The translations under genes were made by a program, and so were the position numbers. Positions 56,150 through 64,000 of a DNA stretch of 64,000 nucleotides are shown piece by piece; positions within the stretch are counted from its first letter, which is position 1, and the number at the start of each line of letters is the position of its first letter. This DNA comes from Adiantum capillus-veneris (lineage: Eukaryota > Streptophyta > Polypodiopsida > Polypodiales > Pteridaceae): assembly GCA_014529385.2 (NCBI GenBank), contig CM043958.1, forward strand, positions 149,862,793 to 149,926,792. Direction: 5' to 3'. A model generated the notes under the pieces. That model made no database searches. It worked only from the letters and a program-made list of their open reading frames with translations, and had not been told where the DNA came from.

Positions 56150-57857
56150 TGTAACCGGCCCGTAGGGCGGTAGGCGTTGGCTTTCACCCGAAATTCTTTA
56201 CTTTATACACACACACAGAGCACTTTGCAAAGAGAACCTGTAATGGGAATTAACACTTCAACTTACACACGGCTCGGAAGCTAGAATGCTCCGAGCAGAC
56301 GCCGACAACCTGTAGGCCCCAAAATTGGCGCCCCTTTCGGTATTTCTTTATTCTTTAGGAGGGTAAATTACAAGGTAAGGTCCTGGGAATCCTTCACGTG
56401 TATCCACCTAGATACCATTTGATTTGGCCAAATTTCGGCAGCATAACAGCCCCAAAACTTGCGCGAAACCAATTCCCCTGCTGGAACTCGCTTGCACTGG
56501 CGTATACCCTCTGATTCCTGTCCAAAAACAGTAAATTCAGCACGCTGTATTTACTGGTTTTTGCCCTGTTTTCAGCCCCAAACAGTCCCCTAACTGTCCT
56601 TTGCCAGTGGGGCACGATTCCCAATGATCCTGGCGTTCGTATGGCTGAAAAACAGTGAATTTACAGCGCATACACAGCGCTGATTTTGCACCTGTACGGT
56701 GAGGTTATGACCCTCACCAGTGCCTGCTTTGGAGCAGCAGTTAGCTACCCCTGTTCCTGCTCAAGGAGGCTCTTGCCTCAGCACAAAAGCATGAACCCAC
56801 ACAACTGTACATCAGTCAAATGAGTAGCCCTCTTGTGGGGCATCACATAACTGCACGTAGGGGAGAAAGAGAGCAGTATGTAGCGTGCGGGGCATCACTC
56901 CCGTCACCATACTGTACATAGAGGGAAAGGAAGCACTCCATAGCTCTTAACCTGTGACAGGTTCTCAATGAAGCATCCTCCCAGCATAAATCGAGCGCCC
57001 CCTCTGCTGCCCTTGACCTGTAATGCATCTATGAACAAATAGATGCAAAAAGGAGAAGATTTCCATGGCTGCCAAAACCTGTGTATCGCTGAAAACGCAG
57101 CAAAACAGCCCTGTAAACACGCATCTGATGCCTTCCAATGCTGAAAATGAACTCCTTGGACCTAGGCAAAGTCATGGGAAGCTCAAAAATGGAGAGAAAT
57201 GGCTGAAAATCCAAGTTAACAGCCTCCAAAACTGCTCTCAAAAGTCAGTTACGGGTTCTGTTCTCCCAAACTTGGTAAATTGACCACAAAGTGCCACTTG
57301 GCACTCATACATGCAATTTCCCCGCATTGGGTTTCCTGCTTAAAAATCTCTCAACTGGTGCATCAGTTGACTTTGCAGCAGAGTACTAGAATGTTCCCTT
57401 GGTCATACCGAAGGTAATGACGCGAACACATTTCACGGCCCAAAATAGCAGTTCCCTAATTTTTAGGAGATGCTTCCGTCGAGCTCCCGCTGGTCTTCTG
57501 ACCATCTATCCTCATTGGGACCGCATCCAAAAGTGCAATATGACCCAACTGTTGGATACTTTCTGTTGGTGATCCCACCTTGACTTTATGCCTTTATTGA
57601 GTTCACTTCCTAGTATCCACCAACTTGCTAAGTGCGACGGGGGGGGACTTGTATGATCTTGCTCTGAGCCTAGACATCCTCTTACTGTACGAATTCCAGT
57701 GCCGACCAACTTCCCGTCTGCGGGTGAAACTACCGTTCACATTGGCCATACAATGTCCGACCATTTGCAACTTCAAAAAGAGGGTCTCAAAAATAAAACA
57801 AAAATCATTGGAAAGAAACCAACAACTAAGGTTAGCAATTGCCACGTCCTCGTGACA
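56150..57857 (-). repeat. Solo LTR (C-type), minus orientation
   Basis: Plus-strand limits TGTAACCGGCCCG and CGTCCTCGTGACA, with an exact 5-bp duplication CTCAC (56,145-56,149 and 57,858-57,862). 1,708 bp, no interior and no partner, so it is a solo LTR left by LTR-LTR recombination. The shared block is at 56,331-56,350. Confidence 0.93.
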
Positions 57858-57925
57858 CTCACTCGGCATACTCGTGTAATCCGTGGAATGGCCATGCTGA
57901 ATACGGCGAATAGCCCTCTCCACCA
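57858..57925 (-). pseudogene. LINE-2 relic, 5'-ward continuation
   Basis: Short continuation of the LINE-2 sequence after the CTCAC duplication, cut by the poly(A) end of LINE-1. Confidence 0.45.
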
Positions 57926-57936
57926 TTTTTTTTTTG

Positions 57937-58067
57937 AGAAAAACATCCTTCTATTAGTTAATGAAACTGCCCATAGGGCTACAACCACCTCTTCGAGAGA
58001 GGGCTACAACAACCATGAAGGGGAGACTCTCCCAATGAAAAAACAGCATATGTACAATGGGGCTAAA
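57937..58067 (-). other. LINE-1 3' UTR
   Basis: Between the ORF2 stop at 58,068 and the poly(A) tail. It contains a near-repeat (GGGCTACAACCACC and GGGCTACAACAACC). Confidence 0.7.
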
Positions 58068-58935
58068 TCAAGAAATGGGAGGAGGGAAAAGCCACACAGG
58101 TGGACGGTAGTGCCATCTGAGTACACCCTGGACCATGGTGAAAAAAGGCCCAGGACGCCAGAGTCGAAGGAAGGCCTCTCTACGCTCCCGCATGCGGTCG
58201 GAGCTGCCCTGGAGTCTCTCTAGCTTTCCTCTAAGAGTGTGGATCAGCTCTAGCCAAAGATCGCTAACAGTCTCTGCTGGTGGTATAGGGCGAGCCTCAA
58301 AGATGCGGAAACAGCGGGCCTGCCAGATGAACCAGAGTGTAAGGCCACTGATGAGCTCCCAACACTCCTCTCTCTCACTGCACCACTCCTGTGGAGTAAG
58401 CTCTGTTGCAAGTTGGAGTGTAGGCCGCCCCCCCCCCCGCATCACTATCATCTTGCCGGTGGAAGATAGCTCAAACTGAAGTGCCGGGCCCGTGAGAGTG
58501 GACCAAGCCGCTGTCCCCCAGGTGTACTGTCGAGCCGTGGAAAGAGCAGGCATCAGATGAAGAACACGAAGCCACACCTGCTGTGCCAAAGGGCAGTCCC
58601 AAAGACAATGACGCTGACTCTCTACAAGGTGGCCACAAGTTGTACATGCGGCCGAGAGATCACTATGCACCAGCCAACTCCCAGCTGCTGTAGCTCTGTG
58701 TGCGACCAGCCACTGAAACAAAGTGACTCGCCTCGGCTGTCTGGAGTCCCACAACCTCTCCCAAAAAGCTGCCAAAAACTCAGCTGTGAGACCCTCCTCT
58801 TGCCAATGAGGTGCTGCAGCGGGGCGAGCCTCTCTTTGTGCTGCCAGTATGTGACGTCCCAGTCGAACAGTGTACTGAAAGAAAGGGACACTTGGGTGGT
58901 CTGCAGAAGAGAAAGGGTCCCTCCAGAGCCACTCA
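58068..58935 (-). pseudogene. LINE-1 ORF2 C-terminus with zf-RVT domain
   Basis: Minus strand. Reads LTAEFLAAFWERLWDSRQPR then LFQWLVAHRATAAGSWLVHS and a zinc-binding set CTTCGHLVESQRHCLWDCP, the zf-RVT domain at the C-terminus of plant LINE ORF2. After it: WELISGLTLWFIWQARCFRI and an Arg/Glu-rich end RMRERREAFLRLWRPGP. The stop is at 58,068. The frame is open here for about 290 codons. It joins 60,425 across the solo LTR. Confidence 0.9.
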
Positions 58936-58940
58936 CCAGG
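58936..58940. repeat. Target-site duplication CCAGG (left)
   Basis: CCAGG before the solo LTR, repeated at 60,420-60,424 after it. Confidence 0.9.
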
Positions 58941-60419
58941 TGTCACGAGGACGTGGCAGTTATTAACCATGTCACAGAGATGTGGCAACTGCTAACCTTG
59001 GTTGTTGGTTTCTTTCCAATGGGGTTTATTTTATTTGTTTTGAGACCCTCTTTTTGAAGTTGCAAATGGTCGGACATTGTATGGCCAATGTGAACGGTAG
59101 TTTCACCCGCAGACGGGAAGTTGGTCGGCACTGGAATTCGTATGGTAAGAGGATGTCTAGGCTCAGAGCAAGATCATATAGGTCCCCCCGTCGCACTTAG
59201 CAAGTTGGTGGATACTAGGAAGTGAACTCAATTAAGGCGTAAAGTCAAGGTGGGACTTCCAACAAAAAGTATCTGACAGTTGGGCCACATTGCACTTTTG
59301 GATGCGGTCCCAATGAGGATAGATGGTCAGAAGACCAGTGGGAGCCCAACGGAAGCATCTCCTAAAATTTAGGGAACTGCTATTTTGGGCCGTGAAATGT
59401 GTTCGCATCATTACTTCCGGTATGACTAGGGGAACATTTTATAACTCTGCCGCGAAGTCAACTGGGCAACCGGTCAGGATATTTTTAAGCGGCAAACCCG
59501 AAACGGGAAAATGCTTGAAAATGCGCCAAGTGTCACATTTTGGTGAACTTTCCTCTTGCAGAAAAATGGGCGCTGATTTTTATGCTGGGAGAAGCCTCAT
59601 TTGTAACCTGTCACAGGTTAAGAGCTATGGAGTGCTTTCTTTCCCTCTCATGTACAGTGTGGTGCTAGGAGTGATGCCCTGCACACTACACACTGCTCTC
59701 TCTCTCCCCTACGTGCAGTTATGTGATGCCCCACAAGAGGGCTACTCATTTGACTGATGTACAGTTGTGTGGGTTCATGCTTTTGTGCTGAGGCAAGAGC
59801 CTCCTTGAGCAGGAACAGGGGTAGCTAACTGCTGCTCCAAAGCAGGCACTGGTGAGGGTCATAACCTCACCGTACAGGTGCAAAATCAGCGCTGTGTATG
59901 CGCTGTAAATTCACTGTTTTTCAGCCGTACGGACGCCAGGATCATTGGGAATCGTGCCCCAATGGCAAAGGACAGTTAGGGGACTGTTTGGGGCTGAAAA
60001 CAGGGCAAAAACCAGTAAATACAGCGTGCTGAATTTACTGTTTTTGGACAGGAATCAGAGGGTATACGACAGTGCAAGCGAGTTCCAGCAGGGGAATTGG
60101 TTTCGCGCAAGTTTTGGGGCTGTTATGCTGCCGAAATTTGGCCAAATCAAATGGTATCTAGGTGGATACACGTGAAGGATTCCCAGGACCTTACCTTGTA
60201 ATTTACCCTCCTAAAGAATAAAGAAATACCGAAAGGGGCGCCAAGTTTGGGGCCTACAGGTTGTCGGCATCTGCTCGGAGCATTCTAGCTTCCGAGCCGT
60301 GTGTGTGATTAAGTGTTAATTCCCGTCGCAGGTTCTCTTTGCAAAGTGCTCTGTGTGTGTGTTTAAAGTAAAGAATTTCGGGTGAAAGCCAACGCCTACC
60401 GCCCTACGGGCCGGTTTCA
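58941..60419 (+). repeat. Solo LTR (C-type), plus orientation
   Basis: Begins TGTCACGAGGACG and ends ACGGGCCGGTTTCA, with the duplication CCAGG on both sides. 1,479 bp. In reverse complement it matches the solo LTR at 56,150-57,857. The shared block in sense (AAAGAAATACCGAAAGGGGC) is at 60,220-60,239. Confidence 0.94.
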
Positions 60420-60424
60420 CCAGG

Positions 60425-63400
60425 ATCCCCACTGTACTCGTGCCAGTGGACAACACTCCCAGGCCCACAGCCTCCAATGTCCAGTCTCAAGAGCTGCTGG
60501 GTCAGGATCGATGACACAAGTCCTCCCACAGATGCCCACCAGTCGGATCCTCTGAAAGCAGCTCTCTGCCACATGCGGGGCGTCTATTGCAACTCGCTGT
60601 AAGCGTCCCTCTCCCTGTAGCTCGAAGAACAGAGAGGCAACAGTGTCTGAGCAAGCCCGAACAGAGATGAGAACCTCCAGTCGCGTGAAGGCTCCCATCC
60701 ATCTGGGCGCTGCTGACTCCAGAGGCGTGAGCCGCACAGCTGGTACTGCCTCTGAAATGTCCTGACACATGCTCTACACCCCTTTCATGCCCTGTAGCTG
60801 AAAGCCCTGTAGCTCCTCTGACAAGCCTGAAAACTGTAACCAGTCACCTAAAGAGCGTGCTGGACCCGTTGCCATGGAATCCCAGGAAACATGAGGCCGA
60901 CTACCAACCAAATGCCCTCTCTGAGTGCTAACCATGGGGTTCCAAACAAGTGGCTGTCGCAGGCGCTCCTCTGTGCAAGTAGGCTGGCGCTGCTCCAGGC
61001 CTCGCCGCAAGTGCTCCCAAGATCGAAGCAACCCCAGAGCAAAGCGATCCTCCAGTCTCTTGCTCAAACCAACTTTACGTATCTTTGTGAAGATCCATCT
61101 GGTCGAAGGTTGCCAGGGGCCTCCTGCTTGAGGCACCCTAGCACGAAGCCGCTGTAACAAGAGCTCCTTCCAGGGCTCCTCACCTGGAAGAAGACCTCGG
61201 ACGATAAAGTTCCCAAGAAGGGCTCTGCTTTGCTGTGCTGGGTCAATGATCCCAAGCCCTCCCTGTGAACAAGGAAGAGTGATGACCTGCCAAGCCACTT
61301 TGGCTCGGGTAGTCAAAGTGTCTTGCCCTGACCAAAGGAAATTCTTGATCAGCCGCTCTACCTGGCTGATACAAGAACTCGAGAAGATCCAACAAGAAGT
61401 GATGTACCACATAGTAGCCAACAGCACCTGGTTGGCCACTACAACTCTGCCAGCCAAAGACAGTCTTGCGGAGCTCCAATGTAACAACTTCCTCCTGATG
61501 GACAGGAGGAGGGGAGCAATCTGCTGCTCGGGAGACAAGTTCAAACCAACCTGACAGCCGAAGTACCGAACTGCAGTCCCTGGGGGAATCCACCTGAAAC
61601 CCTCACCTGGCGTCCAGTCGAGCACAGGAGCACTACCAACCGAGAAAGCCACAGTCTTTCTCCAGTTGATCAGTGCGCCAGATGCACAACAAAAGGTGTC
61701 AAGAGCCTGCTCACACCTGTGAAGGTAGGCCTCCTGGCCATCTAAGTATAAGGCTGAGTCGTCAGCAAACTCAACGTCCAGTAGCTCATCTCCTCGAATA
61801 GGGAGTGCTAAGCCCCGTAGACCAACCTGCGGCGACACCAAAAACCTGCTCATCGCCTCAGCATAGAATAGATAGAGGAAGGGGGCAAGAGGACAGCCCT
61901 GTCTGACCGAACGTGTGAGCATGAACCGATCACCTCTACCTCCTGCCAAAGAACCTGACTGTGTGCCTGTCTGTACAAAGCTGACACCCCTCTGATCCAA
62001 GCATCTGAGAAGCCCATCCGGCGTAGAGTGCCCTCTAGAAAGTCCCAGTCAACTCTGTCGTATGCCTTCTCAAAATCGCGAAGAAGAATCACCAGGTCCT
62101 CACCACGGAGCCACGCTAGGGCAGAAGCCTCCCAAAAAGTAAAGATGTTGTCAAGGATCTTGCGCTCCTTGACAAAACTTGTCCGAGTCCCATGTATAAG
62201 GCTCTCTAGAAGTGGCTGGATCTTCAAACTCAGAGCCTTGGCAAGAATTTTGTAGGTTGAGTTGAGGATGGTGATGGGGCGCCACTGTCGAATCTCATCC
62301 AAGGAGCCACCCTCCTTGGGAATGAGGTAAATCAGACCCTCACTTATGCTGTTAGGCGTCACTCCTGTGTGCAAGATGTATTGAAAAGCACTACAGAGAT
62401 CTGGGCCAAGTAAGTCCCAGTACTCCAAGAAAAAACTGGGAGTCAATCCATCCTCACCTGGACAACTACCACGGGGGGGTGCAGGTGCACTAAGAGCCGT
62501 GTGCAACTCCTCAAGCTGAAGTGGCAGCTCAAGCCTCTGAAGCATCTCCTCAGTCACAAGGCAAGGCATTTGTGTCCACACCTGCTCCCTGCATGCATCT
62601 GGACACTTTGACTGAGGCTCTGCAGACAGTAACTCACGGTAAAAGTTAGTAGCAACTGCACGCATGTCCTCTTGGCTCAGAAGCAACTGACCCGTCGGGC
62701 CTCCTGGTCCCACTGCCTCGAAGAAAGCACCAGTCACTCTGTCGCTCACCTGTGTCCACTGAGATGCCTGTCGATGGAAGGCAAACTCATGTTGTCGCTC
62801 CTGTGTGCTAACAAGCTCCTGGCGAGCCTGCTGTAGCTGCTTCTCCAACCAAGGACTATTTGGATGCTGCTCCTGCATCCTCTGCAACGAAGCAATGCCC
62901 CATCTGAGACGCTGCTCCTCCTCTCTCACTACAGCCAAGCGAGCCAAAGACTCCTGGAGAAAGAAACGACTAATCTGAGCTAGTCCTGAGGCCACTCTGT
63001 CAGCAGGAGAATCCTGCATGTCCAAGCTCTCTATCCAGAGAGTCTCAACTCTCTCTCTGAGTGCAAAGTCCAGCAAGACCCTCTTTGCGATGCAAAGCAT
63101 CGTGCTTCCCCTCCTCTGCCTATCTGCCAGTGTGAGGATTACTGGTGCATGGTCTGAGAAGGAAGTCCCTGCCAGAATGCCAACAGTCCCACCCAAGTCA
63201 CTGAAATGCTCACTCCTCCCACTCTGCGGTCCGAACGAGAGAAGGCTAGGTTGTTTGGGGGCCTCACAAAATTAGAGTGCTGCCACACATCCGAGACCCT
63301 GAGAGTCATACAAAACCTCTCCCAAGCTGCCAGCTCAACTCCATGCACAATAGCATGGCTACCACCAATCTTGTCAGAAGGGTCCTCCAACATGTTGAAG

Positions 63401-63820
63401 TCCCCCCCTATGCACCAGGTTCTGCCTGTGGCAGAGACTCAACTATCTGTGACCAAAACTCTGCTCGTGCACTCGCGCATAGATGTTCAGGAAGCCCACA
63501 AGGCAACCCTGAACTTGCATAGTGATCCATTGAGCCTTGCCTGGCACAATAATCCCTCTGCCCACAATGGCCTGCTGCAAAGAAGCCGCAATAGTCATAC
63601 ATACCCCACCCTGGATGCCTCCATGTCCAAAAGCAACTGACCAAAAAGTATCATATCGTCCACGCAAGAGCTGACCACAACGTCTAATCCGGCTCTCACA
63701 CAAATTGTGCTCGTGTAGCATAAGGAGATCAATCTCTCCTCCCACAAGGTAGTGCTGAAGCTCCTGACGTTGAAACTCGGGCCCACCAAGTCCCTGCACG
63801 TTCCATGAGACAATCCTCAT
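60425..63820 (-). pseudogene. LINE-1 ORF2: endonuclease and reverse transcriptase
   Basis: Minus strand. The APE-type endonuclease starts MRIVSWNVQGLGGPEFQRQE at 63,820 and includes EIDLLMLHEHNL; after a frameshift near 63,450 it continues with CIGGDFNMLEDPSDKIGG (63,420-63,370), FSRSDRR (63,240) and, after another break, FSDHAPVILTLAD (63,150). RT follows: LIYLIPKEGGSLDEIRQWRP, ITILNSTYKILAKALSLKI, motif A LLRDFEKAYDRVDWDFLEG (about 62,090-62,030), then a frameshift near 61,950, motif B VRQGCPLAPFLYLFYAEAMS and motif C VEFADDSALYLDG (61,780). Thumb and connection run to 60,774, with a stop, and 60,770-60,425 continues to the solo LTR. At least four lesions make this copy dead. ORF2 nicks DNA and copies the LINE RNA at the nick. 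Confidence 0.92.
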
Positions 63821-64000
63821 GGGGAGCGAGAGAGAACAGATGCTGCCGCAGCAGCTAAACGGGCTATCTTCGAGGCTGGCTTGGATGGGGAGTAATCCAC
63901 ATCCGAGCGTCCTCTAGATAGGCGTGACTGCAACGAGTGCTTGACCCAAGCCCAAGCAAAGCGAGCCGTATGTAAAGCAACCTCCTTTGTCTAGGAGTAC
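63817..64000 (-). pseudogene. LINE-1 ORF1 C-terminus (partial)
   Basis: Minus-strand frame open from the window edge: KEVALHTARFAWAWVKHSLQ, then SRLSRGRSDVDYSPSKPASK and an Ala-rich end, stopping at TGA 63,819-63,817. The stop overlaps the ORF2 start in an ATGA arrangement. ORF1 proteins of plant LINEs bind RNA. The domain itself is outside the window, so the call rests on position and frame. Confidence 0.5.

Larger units (their letters stand above)
57926..64000 (-). mobile_element. LINE-1 (plant L1-type), runs off the right edge
   Basis: Minus-strand LINE. A T run on the plus strand at 57,926-57,936 is the poly(A) tail. 3' UTR, then ORF2 (with a solo LTR at 58,941-60,419), then the end of ORF1 at the window edge. 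Target duplication cannot be seen because the 5' end is outside. GC-richer than its neighbours, which suggests a younger insertion. Confidence 0.9.

Noticed and set aside
57699-58223. Plus-strand frame of 174 codons.
   Set aside because: It crosses the solo LTR, its target duplication and the LINE-1 poly(A) end, so it cannot be one gene.

Overview
The window is plant nuclear DNA, almost wholly transposable elements. Evidence for a land plant: Ty1/copia and Ty3/gypsy retrotransposons (one with a chromodomain), BED/DUF659 hAT transposases, plant-type LINEs with a zf-RVT C-terminus, initiator-Met primer sites, and a plant mitochondrial nad7 fragment. A large-genome species is likely. A non-seed vascular plant is a reasonable guess, because the Penelope-like element here belongs to a clade known in green algae and spike mosses, but the sequence does not prove it. 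No RNA gene, CRISPR array or bacterial feature was seen.

Layout. 1-3.0 kb: decayed minus-strand copia element and its LTR. 5.26-10.33 kb: minus-strand copia element with both LTRs; one LTR carries a nad7-bearing mitochondrial insert. 10.3-14.5 kb: unrecognised, perhaps an old DNA transposon. 14.8-15.4 kb: copia tail with a triplicated 78-bp unit. 16.1-17.3 kb: a short spliced gene, the only candidate cellular gene. 17.6-21.96 kb: minus-strand gypsy remains. 22.0-27.1 kb: plus-strand gypsy gag, protease and chromodomain remains, cut by a Penelope-like element.

27,137-32,505 is the highlight: a Penelope-like retroelement with permuted domains (GIY-YIG endonuclease at the N-terminus, CxC motif, reverse transcriptase at the C-terminus), flanked by two 752-bp pseudo-LTRs that I found to differ at three positions.

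34.3-49.1 kb is a nest: an LTR holding a 387-bp hAT MITE lies beside an old hAT gene. That gene is split by two gypsy-type elements (target duplications CGCGC and TCCTC), the first of which carries a second hAT element (8-bp duplication CTTTTGAT). 50.4-55.0 kb holds another LTR of the same group and a small non-autonomous LTR element. 55-64 kb holds two minus-strand LINEs, each broken by a solo LTR (CTCAC and CCAGG duplications); the solo LTRs face each other.

Most LTRs here, although divergent and using two primer-tRNA types, share one conserved block of about 20 bp (GAAATACCGAAAGGGG in the element sense). Nearly all coding regions are broken, so the annotation is mainly one of element structure and insertion order.
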